A stretch of DNA of 7,869 nucleotides from Acuticoccus sp038745295 (GCA_038745295.1 JBCDLN010000201.1:1-7869), one strand, 5' to 3'. Numbered from the stretch's first letter, positions 1-6,363 are shown. Notes: generated by a model not told the origin, from the sequence alone. Translations and numbers: made by a program.

Positions 1-1
1 A

Positions 2-223
2 GGCAATGTCCCCGGGCGCAACTCACGCGATGTGATGCTTCTGGGCGGCAATCAAACCAAACGCGGCACCGTCAACGTCAAAGAATACACGTGGGAACTG
101 CTTTCAGCGGTCGACACCTGGGGCAATCGCTCGCCCTACCTGTGGCCCCAACAAGGCACGCCCAACTGCAACTGCGACCTTCCCACCGCCCGCGCCCACT
201 TTTGCGGTCTGACCTGGCGCTAA
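2..223 (+). CDS. C-terminal fragment of an unidentified protein
   Basis: An open frame runs in from the left edge and stops at TAA (221-223), giving the last 73 residues. The fragment starts GNVPGRNSRDVMLLGGNQ and ends in a tryptophan- and cysteine-containing tail (PNCNCDLP, then HFCGLTWR). The GTG at 32 and ATG at 35 are in frame, but the frame is open to the window edge, so I treat this as the 3' end of a longer gene. I do not recognise the family securely. The LLGGNQ segment followed by TVNV and an aromatic residue weakly recalls the C-terminal strand region of NlpC/P60-CHAP-like proteins (the TIGR02594 type), which carry a GGNQ motif, but the tail does not fit what I remember of them. The three closely placed cysteines could form disulphides if the protein is exported, or bind metal. 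It lies on the same strand as ltnD, 214 bases upstream, and is probably a separate transcription unit. Confidence 0.55.
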   Translation, partial: GNVPGRNSRDVMLLGGNQTKRGTVNVKEYTWELLSAVDTWGNRSPYLWPQQGTPNCNCDLPTARAHFCGLTWR

Positions 224-305
224 GGCGTTCCGGGCCGGACTTCAAAAGGGCGAGCGTTTTCCTCGCTTAGGATGCGGCGCGAACTGCTCTTGGTTGGCCC
301 AAGCA

Positions 306-344
306 ACCGATTGATCAGCACGCGCGCCAAAAAGGTCAATCGGT
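306..344. promoter_or_regulatory. 9-bp inverted repeat, candidate operator upstream of ltnD
   Basis: ACCGATTGA at 306-314 is the exact reverse complement of TCAATCGGT at 336-344. The spacer is 21 bases and the half-site centres are 30 bases apart, about three helical turns. This fits a site for a dimeric or tetrameric regulator looping onto one DNA face, or a stem with a large loop. It lies 94 bases before the ltnD start in the only sizeable gene-free stretch of the window. A weak promoter candidate follows it (TTGTTG at 380-385, TTTAAG at 401-406, with a short 15-base spacer). The repeat itself is seen directly; its regulatory role is inferred. Confidence 0.35.
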
Positions 345-345
345 C

Positions 346-366
346 CGCCCCTGCGCGGTGGGGGCG
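346..366. repeat. GC-rich hairpin in the region upstream of ltnD
   Basis: CGCCCC at 346-351 pairs perfectly with GGGGCG at 361-366 across a 9-base loop. It starts one base after the 9-bp inverted repeat ends. No run of T follows on either strand, so it is not a standard intrinsic terminator. It could help end transcription of the upstream gene, lie in a leader, or be chance in GC-rich DNA. Confidence 0.25.
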
Positions 367-437
367 TCGGCAAAACCCTTTGTTGTGGCCCGCTGCGCCC
401 TTTAAGCTGCGACCTGCTGCAACAAGGGAACGCTGTT

Positions 438-1331
438 ATGTCAGAGCCGCACAATGTCGCCGTTATTGGGCTGGGCGCCATGGGATATGGAATGGCGGCC
501 TCGGTGCTGCGCGCCGGACACACGGTGTGGGGGATCGACATTGACCCGCAGCGAATGGAGCAATTTCGCAGTGAAGGCGGGGCGGACGGCGCGCTGAGTG
601 ATGTTGCGGGCGAGCTTGACGCTGTCCTTGTTGTGGTGGTGAACGCTGTACAAACCGAGGCTGTGCTGTTCGGACCATCTGGCGTTGTGCCGAAAATGAA
701 GCGCGGGAGCGTTGTCCTGTCCAGCGCCACCATGGCGCCCGACACCGCCAAGGGGTTCGGCGAACAAGCGTCCACGCACGGCGTCCACTATCTCGACGCA
801 CCGATCTCAGGCGGTGCCGCACGGGCTGCCAATGGCGACCTTTCCGTCATGTCCTCAGGCACTCCTGATGCGCGCGCGGCAGCCCGCCCCGTGCTTGATG
901 CCATTGCAAGCACCGTCTTCGAGCTAGGGGATGCACCCGGCGCAGGCTCGGCGATGAAAGCGGTCAATCAACTCTTGGCGGGGGTGCACATCGCCACCAT
1001 GGCCGAAGCGATGGTGTTTGGGATGACCCAAGGGATCTCACCTGAAAAGTTCTTAGAGGTCATCCCCAAGTGCGCCGGTACCAGCTGGATGCTTGAAAAC
1101 CGCGCCCCCCACATTGTGGACAGCGACTATACCCCCAAAAGTGCTGTCACCATCTGGCCCAAAGATCTTGGCATTGTCTTAGATATTGCTCGCGACGCAA
1201 AGTTTAGTGCCCCCATCACGGCAGCTGCCCTCCAACAATACCTTGCCGCAGCAGGCCAGGGCCTTGGCCATGAAGACGATGCAGCTGTTGCCAAAGTCTA
1301 TGCCAAAAATGTCGGGATCGCGCTGCCCTAG
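438..1331 (+). CDS. ltnD: L-threonate dehydrogenase-like NAD-dependent beta-hydroxyacid dehydrogenase
   Basis: This 297-residue protein is full length for the 3-hydroxyisobutyrate dehydrogenase superfamily. The N-terminal Rossmann fold has G11-L-G13-A-M-G16, and an acidic residue (D34) ends the second strand, which favours NAD over NADP. The substrate motif DAPISGG sits at 120-126. The catalytic lysine is K174, with N177 in the following AVNQ segment, and an all-alpha C-terminal domain follows. The ATG at 438 has AAGGGA (424-429) eight bases upstream. Family members also oxidise 3-hydroxyisobutyrate, tartronate or other acids, so motifs alone do not fix the substrate. The neighbours decide it: a DUF1537 kinase and an OtnI-like isomerase follow, as in known L-threonate operons, where LtnD oxidises L-threonate to 2-oxo-tetronate in the cytoplasm. 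The superfamily call is secure; the threonate substrate is a well-supported inference. Confidence 0.88.
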   Translation: MSEPHNVAVIGLGAMGYGMAASVLRAGHTVWGIDIDPQRMEQFRSEGGADGALSDVAGELDAVLVVVVNAVQTEAVLFGPSGVVPKMKRGSVVLSSATMAPDTAKGFGEQASTHGVHYLDAPISGGAARAANGDLSVMSSGTPDARAAARPVLDAIASTVFELGDAPGAGSAMKAVNQLLAGVHIATMAEAMVFGMTQGISPEKFLEVIPKCAGTSWMLENRAPHIVDSDYTPKSAVTIWPKDLGIVLDIARDAKFSAPITAAALQQYLAAAGQGLGHEDDAAVAKVYAKNVGIALP

Positions 1332-1344
1332 ACCCGCCCGGTAC

Positions 1345-1367
1345 CGAGCCATCCCATCGCTGGCTTG
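1345..1367 (+). repeat. Possible hairpin in the ltnD-otnK gap
   Basis: CGAGCCA at 1345-1351 can pair with TGGCTTG at 1361-1367, giving seven pairs including one G-U around a 9-base loop. It sits 13 bases after the ltnD stop in a 106-base gap, which is long for this compact operon. No T-run follows, so it would be a processing or stability element rather than a terminator, if it forms at all. Confidence 0.22.
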
Positions 1368-1437
1368 CGGGAGGATTCGCACAGCGGATATCGTGCCGGC
1401 ATGGCGCCTCTTCCGCGCCGCCTGAGGAGAACCACCC

Positions 1438-2706
1438 ATGACGACGCTGCTCGGCGCCATTGCCGACGATTTCACCGGCGCCACCGACCTTGCAGGCCTC
1501 CTGGCCCGCAGCGGCGCCAAGGTGTCTTTAAGAATTGGCGTGCCCGACGCATCTCCCTCAGACACCGCCCCGTTTGAGGTGATTGCTCTCAAGTGCCGCA
1601 CCGCCCCCGTCTTTGAAGCGGTGGCGGATTGCAGGGCAGCGCTCGCCTGGCTGCGCGCATCAGGCGCACAGCGCTTTTTCTGGAAGTATTGCTCCACGTT
1701 CGACAGTACCGCTGAAGGCAATATCGGCCCCGTCGCCGAAGCGCTGATGGACGACCTTCAAACACACCAAACCATTTACTGCCCGGCCTTTCCCGAAAAC
1801 GGGCGCTCCATCTTCATGGGCAATCTGTTTGTGGGCCGCCAGCCCCTCGCCGAAAGCCCGATGAAAGACCATCCCCTCACCCCAATGCGCGACAGCAACC
1901 TCTTGCGGCTCCTCACCCCGCAGGTGACGCGCGGTGTGGGCATCGTGGATCGCCTCACCGTCGCAAAAGGCACTGCCGCAGTGAAGGAGGCCCTTGCGCG
2001 CTTAGCACAGGACAAGATCGCGCACGTGGTGATGGATGCTGTCGCCAACGAAGATCTTCATGTCATCGCAGACGCCTCCCAAGACTTTGCCCTGATCACC
2101 GGCGGTAGCGCCATCGCCATGCCGCTGCCGGACCTTTATCGCGCCGGCGGCACGCTCGGCCAAGACGCAGCACGCTTCGCACCGCCCAGTTTGGATGATG
2201 GGGCCATCATCTTGTCGGGAAGCTGCTCTGAAATGACCCGCGCCCAGGTTGCCGCCTACAGCGCGCAGGCGCCCGCCTTCCAGCTCAACCCCATCCAGTT
2301 GGCGCAGGAGGGCCCTGGCGCTGCCCTCGATTGGCTCGATGCGCAGTCCCCAGCTGCAGCCCCGCTCCTTTACGCCACCGCCGAGCCGGAGGCGGTCCGC
2401 CAGGCCCAAGATAGGCTAGGCGTCGGGCCAGCTGGCGAGTTGGTAGAGCAGGCCCTTGCCACCCTTGCTGTTGCCGCGCTCAAACGGGGCGCTCGGCGCT
2501 TTGTTGTGGCGGGCGGTGAGACCTCCGGCGCGGTGACCAAAGCGCTCGGCGTCACCCGGCTCGACATTGGCGCTGAAATTGCGCCCGGCGTGCCGTGGAC
2601 ATTTTGCAAAAGCCACGAGCATGACATTGCCCTGGCTCTCAAGTCCGGCAATTTTGGCGCGCAAACGTTCTTCCAAGATGCACTCAAAGCTCTCCCAACA
2701 CCCTAG
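1438..2706 (+). CDS. otnK: 3-oxo-tetronate kinase, DUF1537 (four-carbon acid sugar kinase) family
   Basis: The 422-residue length matches the family. The N-terminal substrate-binding domain opens with the hallmark ADDFTGATD at 9-17, followed by KYCSTFDST at 83-91, CPAFPENGR at 115-123 and MKDHPLTPM at 142-150. The C-terminal nucleotide-binding domain carries SGSCSEMT at 260-267 and the glycine-rich AGGETSG at 358-364. Characterised relatives use ATP to phosphorylate 3-oxo-tetronate at C4, making the substrate for the decarboxylase OtnC. The start has a strong GAGGAGA (1424-1430) seven bases upstream. The gene follows ltnD after 106 bases and precedes otnI by 27. Other DUF1537 kinases act on D-threonate (with a PdxA2 partner) or on 3-oxo-isoapionate; the ltnD and otnI neighbours favour the tetronate assignment. 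Nothing appears broken or missing in the motifs. Confidence 0.92.
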   Translation: MTTLLGAIADDFTGATDLAGLLARSGAKVSLRIGVPDASPSDTAPFEVIALKCRTAPVFEAVADCRAALAWLRASGAQRFFWKYCSTFDSTAEGNIGPVAEALMDDLQTHQTIYCPAFPENGRSIFMGNLFVGRQPLAESPMKDHPLTPMRDSNLLRLLTPQVTRGVGIVDRLTVAKGTAAVKEALARLAQDKIAHVVMDAVANEDLHVIADASQDFALITGGSAIAMPLPDLYRAGGTLGQDAARFAPPSLDDGAIILSGSCSEMTRAQVAAYSAQAPAFQLNPIQLAQEGPGAALDWLDAQSPAAAPLLYATAEPEAVRQAQDRLGVGPAGELVEQALATLAVAALKRGARRFVVAGGETSGAVTKALGVTRLDIGAEIAPGVPWTFCKSHEHDIALALKSGNFGAQTFFQDALKALPTP

Positions 2707-2733
2707 CAAGCCGACCCGGCGGAAAGCCTCACC

Positions 2734-3501
2734 ATGAAAATCTCCGCAAACCTCGGCTTCTTGTGGACCGAACTGACGCTGCCAGAGGCCATTGCCGCCG
2801 CCAAAGCAGCGGGGTTTGACGCGGTAGAATGCCACTGGCCGTATGACGTTCCCACAGGCGACGTCACTGCGGCCCTCAACACCAGCAGCTTAAAAATGCT
2901 TGGCCTCAACACACGGCGCGGCGACACAACCCGCGGCGAAAACGGCCTTGCTGCACTGCCGGGCCGGGACGCGGATGCCCGTGCCGCCATCGATGAAGCC
3001 ATTGCCTACGCCACCGCCATAGGCGCCCAAAAAGTCCATGTGATGCCGGGGTTCTCAGCCGGCCCCACCGCACACAAAACCTTTGTGGAGAACCTTGCCT
3101 ACGCCGCGGACAAAGCCGCACCCCACAACATCACCATCTTGCTGGAACCTTTGAACCGGTACGATGCCCCCGGCTATTTTCTTTCACGCACAGAACAAGC
3201 CGCCGCAATTATTGCCGATGTAGCTACCCCCAACGTCAAACTCATGTTTGACTGCTATCACGTCCAACTGATGGAGGGCGATCTCACCAATCGCCTTCTC
3301 GCGCTGATGCCGCTCATCGGACACATCCAATTCGCATCCGTTCCAAGCCGCGGCGCGCCAGACGGTGGCGAGGTCAACTATACACACATCTTCAAGGTGA
3401 TTGCTGCTGAAGGTTATACTGACCCCATTGGCGCAGAGTATAAACCAGCCGGCAATACTGAACCGACACTGGGCTGGCTCCAAGCGGCCCAAGCCATCTA
3501 A
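2734..3501 (+). CDS. otnI: 2-oxo-tetronate isomerase, hydroxypyruvate isomerase-like
   Basis: This 255-residue single-domain protein has the xylose isomerase-like TIM-barrel fold, close to the roughly 258 residues of hydroxypyruvate isomerase (Hyi). It starts MKISANLGFLW and has the metal and active-site segments in order: LLEPLNRYD (E138), MFDCYHVQ (D173, H176), HIQFASVPSR (Q199) and GAEYKP (E235). The putative metal ligands E138, D173, Q199 and E235 are all present. In the threonate pathway OtnI interconverts 2-oxo- and 3-oxo-tetronate, linking LtnD to OtnK. GGCGGAAAG at 2718-2726 lies before the ATG. The TAA stop overlaps the stop of the convergent hydrolase gene. From sequence alone it could equally be Hyi, which makes tartronate semialdehyde from hydroxypyruvate; I saw no glyoxylate carboligase gene here, and the neighbouring kinase and dehydrogenase favour OtnI. 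Confidence 0.88.
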   Translation: MKISANLGFLWTELTLPEAIAAAKAAGFDAVECHWPYDVPTGDVTAALNTSSLKMLGLNTRRGDTTRGENGLAALPGRDADARAAIDEAIAYATAIGAQKVHVMPGFSAGPTAHKTFVENLAYAADKAAPHNITILLEPLNRYDAPGYFLSRTEQAAAIIADVATPNVKLMFDCYHVQLMEGDLTNRLLALMPLIGHIQFASVPSRGAPDGGEVNYTHIFKVIAAEGYTDPIGAEYKPAGNTEPTLGWLQAAQAI

Positions 3502-4346
3502 GGCGCTGCTGCTAACCCTTTGGCGACCGCCTGCAGTGCCCGGCCGACACGGGCACGGGTATCGGCAAAACGGTCATTAAGGACCAGCGCCTTTTCATCC
3601 ATGTAAAGATTTCGCCGTAACTCTATTTGGAGGGCATGGACGCCTTCAGCCGGCCTTCCCAAGGTTTGGACAAGATCAGCACCTTTATAGGGCGTGTTGA
3701 TGGACACCTCGAACCCTTCCGCCACCAGCGCCTCGGCCATCAGTTGCCGAAATGCCAACCCCGAGGTTGCCCCGTCGCGATCGCTGAGCACGATGTGAGG
3801 GCGGGTCTGCCCCGCGCCTTCTTCATGCATTGCCGTGGAAACGGTCTGCATGGAGTGACAATCCAAGTAATAGGCTACACCATGCTTCTCCCGCACGGCA
3901 GCCACCAAGTCCTCCAAGCCGCTCCGGTAGGGCACCCAGCACGCGTCAAGCCGCCGCGCCACTTCATCTGCCCCCAAAGGCTCAGGGTAAAGCGCGGTAT
4001 AGCTTGGCGGCGGCGCATCCATCCAGATGACACCTTTTCCAAGTTTCGCCTTAGCGCTGGGCGCTAAAGGAAACGGCAAAACCCCATCAACACTTTCTGG
4101 GGTGAGGTCGCTCTTCGCGCGATTCACATCCACATAGATCCGCGGAAACAGCGCTTTGTAGAGCGGCAAGCCCTGGCGGACAGCATCGCCGAAGACTTGA
4201 TCAACCTGAAAGTCTTCGGCGCGGCGGCAGGCCTTAAGCGGCAGGATAGGTTTGAAATCTGGCGGATAGGTGCAGCCCGAATGCGGGCTGTCGAGGAGGA
4301 GGGGGACCGTCTCGCTTAAGGCGCCGTCAAGCGCGGTGGGCGTCAT
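3498..4346 (-). CDS. N-formylglutamate amidohydrolase family (HutG-type FGase) hydrolase
   Basis: This 282-residue protein shows the FGase family landmarks in order: LLLDSPHSGCTYPPDF at 16-31 with H22-S-G24, RIYVDVNRAKSDL at 69-81, YLDCHSM at 160-166 with D162 and H164, IVLSDRDG at 185-192, and PYKGADLV then LQIELRRNLYMDE at 219-226 and 239-251. Characterised members hydrolyse N-formyl-L-glutamate to formate and glutamate, the last step of one histidine degradation route. No hut gene is visible here, so the true substrate may be another N-acyl amino acid or small amide. There is no signal peptide, so it should be cytoplasmic. The ATG overlaps the stop of the upstream ATPase gene (ATGA at 4346-4343) and only a weak ribosome site (ACGGG) precedes it, so it probably depends on translational coupling. 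It is the last gene of the importer operon, and its TAG overlaps the otnI stop. Confidence 0.87.
   Translation of the reverse strand: MTPTALDGALSETVPLLLDSPHSGCTYPPDFKPILPLKACRRAEDFQVDQVFGDAVRQGLPLYKALFPRIYVDVNRAKSDLTPESVDGVLPFPLAPSAKAKLGKGVIWMDAPPPSYTALYPEPLGADEVARRLDACWVPYRSGLEDLVAAVREKHGVAYYLDCHSMQTVSTAMHEEGAGQTRPHIVLSDRDGATSGLAFRQLMAEALVAEGFEVSINTPYKGADLVQTLGRPAEGVHALQIELRRNLYMDEKALVLNDRFADTRARVGRALQAVAKGLAAAP
3536..3556. repeat. 7-bp GC-rich hairpin just past the convergent stops
   Basis: GTGCCCG at 3536-3542 and CGGGCAC at 3550-3556 form a perfect 7-bp stem with a 7-base loop, 35 bases beyond the otnI stop and inside the 3' end of the hydrolase gene. Since there is no intergenic space between the convergent operons, this is a candidate place for the plus-strand transcript to end or be protected. 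Neither strand has a T-run after it, so an intrinsic terminator is not shown, and coding constraint could explain the repeat. Confidence 0.25.
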
Positions 4347-5371
4347 GCGGCAAGCCCGTCAAGCGCTTTCCCCCGCGGCGCTTCGTTGAGGTGGCAGGCG
4401 GCCATATGCCCGGGCTCAACCTGCCGCAAAAGCGGCCGTTCTTCGCGGCAGCGGTCAAACGCGTGGGGGCATCTTGGGTGAAAGTGGCAGCCCGACGGCG
4501 GGTGGATGGGCGAGGGGATCTCGCCCTTGATGGCCGCAAAGGTGCGCTTGCGCTGATCAAGCCGCGGCACTTCCGCCAAGAGCGCCTGCGTATAAGGGTG
4601 GTTCGGCGTCTCAAACAGGGTTTCGGTGGACGCAATCTCAACGATCCGCCCCAAGTACATAATGACGACGCGGTCAGAGATATGCTCCACCACGCCTAGG
4701 TCATGGCTGATGAAGAGGTACGTCAGGTCCAAGTCTTCGCGCAATTGCATGAAGAGGTTGATGATCTGCGCTTGGATCGACACATCGAGCGCCGCCACCG
4801 ATTCGTCGCACACCAAAAAGTCAGGCTCGACCGCCAGGGCGCGGGCGATATTGATGCGCTGGCGCTGGCCGCCAGAGAACTGGTGCGGGTAGCGCTTTTT
4901 GTAGGCTGGATCGAGCCCAACCCGCATCATTAGCGCATCGAGCGCATCAGAGAGTTCCGCCCGCGGGATGATGTTGTGATAGGCCGGCGCCTCGCCCACA
5001 ATCTCACTCACCCGCATCCGCGGGTTCAACGCAGACATCGGATCTTGGAAGATCATCTGCACCTTGAGCGCTGCATCGCGCCGCTCAGCATCGCTCATCT
5101 CAGTAAAACGCTTGCCGCGGAAGAAAACCTCCCCTTCCGACGGCTGGTAGATCCCCGCCACAACGCGCCCTAACGTGGACTTGCCGCAGCCCGATTCCCC
5201 CACAAGGCCGACCACCTCACCCTTCTCAATGTCGAGCGAGACGTTATCGACCGCATGAACCGTCACCTCTTCAAGGCCCGCGCCGATCAGATTGGCAATC
5301 TTTTCAGCAGCATCCAGCGATTTGGTGAACCGCATGGATACATTGGTGAGGGATAAGATGGGCTCGCTCAT
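4343..5371 (-). CDS. Peptide-type ABC importer ATPase, DppF/OppF family
   Basis: This 342-residue ATPase is full length. Walker A is GESGCGKST (58-66), the Q-loop is at Q109 in MIFQDPMSALNP, the signature is FSGGQRQ (165-171), Walker B is FLVCDESVAALD (D189, catalytic E190), and the H-loop is H223. The usual DEPxSALD is here DESVAALD, a variant I recall as common in alphaproteobacterial DppF-like proteins. The C-terminal oligopeptide-transporter domain holds four cysteines (C295, C301, C308, C326) in the PxGCxFxxRC pattern. It should pair with the D-type ATPase encoded directly upstream and drive uptake through the two permeases. The ATG overlaps the upstream stop (ATGA, 5371-5368), and its ribosome site lies in the loop of a small hairpin. 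An insert at about 20-35 before AVDNVS is typical of the F subunit. The substrate cannot be read from the ATPase. Confidence 0.93.
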   Translation of the reverse strand: MSEPILSLTNVSMRFTKSLDAAEKIANLIGAGLEEVTVHAVDNVSLDIEKGEVVGLVGESGCGKSTLGRVVAGIYQPSEGEVFFRGKRFTEMSDAERRDAALKVQMIFQDPMSALNPRMRVSEIVGEAPAYHNIIPRAELSDALDALMMRVGLDPAYKKRYPHQFSGGQRQRINIARALAVEPDFLVCDESVAALDVSIQAQIINLFMQLREDLDLTYLFISHDLGVVEHISDRVVIMYLGRIVEIASTETLFETPNHPYTQALLAEVPRLDQRKRTFAAIKGEIPSPIHPPSGCHFHPRCPHAFDRCREERPLLRQVEPGHMAACHLNEAPRGKALDGLAA

Positions 5372-6363
5372 GCGGCTGCCTCAGCCGGCAGATGCGGATG
5401 GTGACAGCGCGCGAGGGCCCCATTCACCGGGAGCAGCTCCGGCATGGTCCGGCACGTGCGATCCGCACGGGGGCAGCGCGGGGCAAAGGCGCACCCCGGC
5501 GGAAGGTCAGCAAGGGATGGCGTCATCCCTGGGATTTGCTTGAGCGGCTCGCCACGCTTGTTGTGGCTTGGTACCGAGCCGATGAGGCCCACCGTATAGG
5601 GATGGCGCGCATCATCGAGCACGGTGTCGGTGCCGCCCATCTCCACAATCTTACCCGCATACATCACCGCCACACGATCGGCGAGACCGGACACCACCGT
5701 CAGATCATGGCTGATCCAGATGAGCGCGGTCCCCGTTTCGGCGGCAAGCTTTTGTACCTCAAAGAGGATTTGCGCCTGGATCGTCACATCAAGCGCGGTG
5801 GTGGGCTCATCGGCGACGATGAGGTCCGGGCGGTTGAGGAGGGCCGTTGCGATCGCCACCCGCTGGCGCATGCCGCCGGAGAACTGGTGCGGATAGGCCG
5901 TCAGCCGCTCTTCGGGGGATGGGATGCCGACGGCCTTCAGCGCATCGACTGCCCGCGCCCGCGCGGCCTTGCGGGAGACCTTCTCGTGCGCCGTCACCGC
6001 TTCAATCATCTGCGTGTCGACCCGCAGGACGGGGTTCAGCGTCATCATCGGATCTTGGAAGATGATCATCAGCTTGCGCCCGCGAATGTCACGGAAGGCT
6101 CGCTCGCTCATCCCCACAAGCTCCATCCCGTTGAGCTTGATGGACCCGCTCACAATCTGCCCAGGCGGGTCCACCAGCCCCATGATGGAAAACCCTGTAA
6201 CGGATTTGCCAGACCCTGATTCCCCCACGATCCCTAACACTTCGCCGCGGTTCACCGTGAAGCTGACACCATCCACCGCCGGCACCACCCCCCCGCGCGT
6301 CAAGAAGTGGGTGCGCAGATCGCTCACCTCCAAAACCGGGGTGACGGCACGGCCCACCGTCAT
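5368..6363 (-). CDS. Peptide-type ABC importer ATPase, DppD/OppD family
   Basis: This 331-residue ATPase has all the expected elements: Walker A GESGSGKSV (47-55), Q103 in IIFQDPMMTLNP, signature FSGGMRQR (161-168), Walker B LIVADEPTTALD (D185, E186) and H219 in WISHD. The D-type hallmarks are the VTGFSIMGL stretch after Walker A and the GGMRQR signature. The C-terminal domain has PPGCAFAPRCPRADRTC plus a later cysteine (C291, C297, C304, C320), the conserved cysteine set of the oligopeptide-transporter C-terminal domain. It is the partner of the F-type ATPase downstream. The ATG at 6363 overlaps the permease stop (ATGA) and has GAGG (6375-6372) eight bases upstream, so the start is well supported. 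This is a cytoplasmic, membrane-associated subunit that hydrolyses ATP. Confidence 0.93.
   Translation of the reverse strand: MTVGRAVTPVLEVSDLRTHFLTRGGVVPAVDGVSFTVNRGEVLGIVGESGSGKSVTGFSIMGLVDPPGQIVSGSIKLNGMELVGMSERAFRDIRGRKLMIIFQDPMMTLNPVLRVDTQMIEAVTAHEKVSRKAARARAVDALKAVGIPSPEERLTAYPHQFSGGMRQRVAIATALLNRPDLIVADEPTTALDVTIQAQILFEVQKLAAETGTALIWISHDLTVVSGLADRVAVMYAGKIVEMGGTDTVLDDARHPYTVGLIGSVPSHNKRGEPLKQIPGMTPSLADLPPGCAFAPRCPRADRTCRTMPELLPVNGALARCHHPHLPAEAAA
5373..5387 (-). promoter_or_regulatory. Hairpin presenting the ribosome site of the F-type ATPase gene
   Basis: On the minus strand, CGGCTG and CAGCCG form a perfect 6-bp stem with the 3-base loop AGG, one base before the ATG at 5371. The likely Shine-Dalgarno GAGG (5382-5379) spans the loop and one stem base. 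A ribosome finishing the upstream ATPase gene would melt the stem, consistent with translational coupling at the ATGA overlap. The structure is seen in the sequence; its effect is inferred. Confidence 0.4.

Noticed and set aside
229..239. TCCGGGCCGGA palindrome just after the first gene, with a weak GCGAG/CTCGC stem at 250-266, as a terminator
   Set aside because: The palindrome has a one-base centre and cannot form a proper loop. The second stem is five pairs without a T-run after it. Termination here is not supported by sequence alone.
242..775. 177-codon open frame on the minus strand across the ltnD upstream region
   Set aside because: It overlaps the start of ltnD, whose Rossmann motif is clear. 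The translated product is serine-, threonine- and proline-rich with no motif, and the intergenic part carries repeats better read as regulatory.
1340..5580. GGTACCGAGCC occurring at 1340-1350 and again at 5570-5580
   Set aside because: An exact 11-base match is expected several times by chance in nearly 8 kb, and the flanks do not match.
5392..6219. 275-codon open frame on the plus strand, opposite the D-type ATPase gene
   Set aside because: It is entirely antisense to a gene with every ABC motif, and its translation is arginine- and histidine-rich with no recognisable domain, as expected of a shadow frame in GC-rich DNA.
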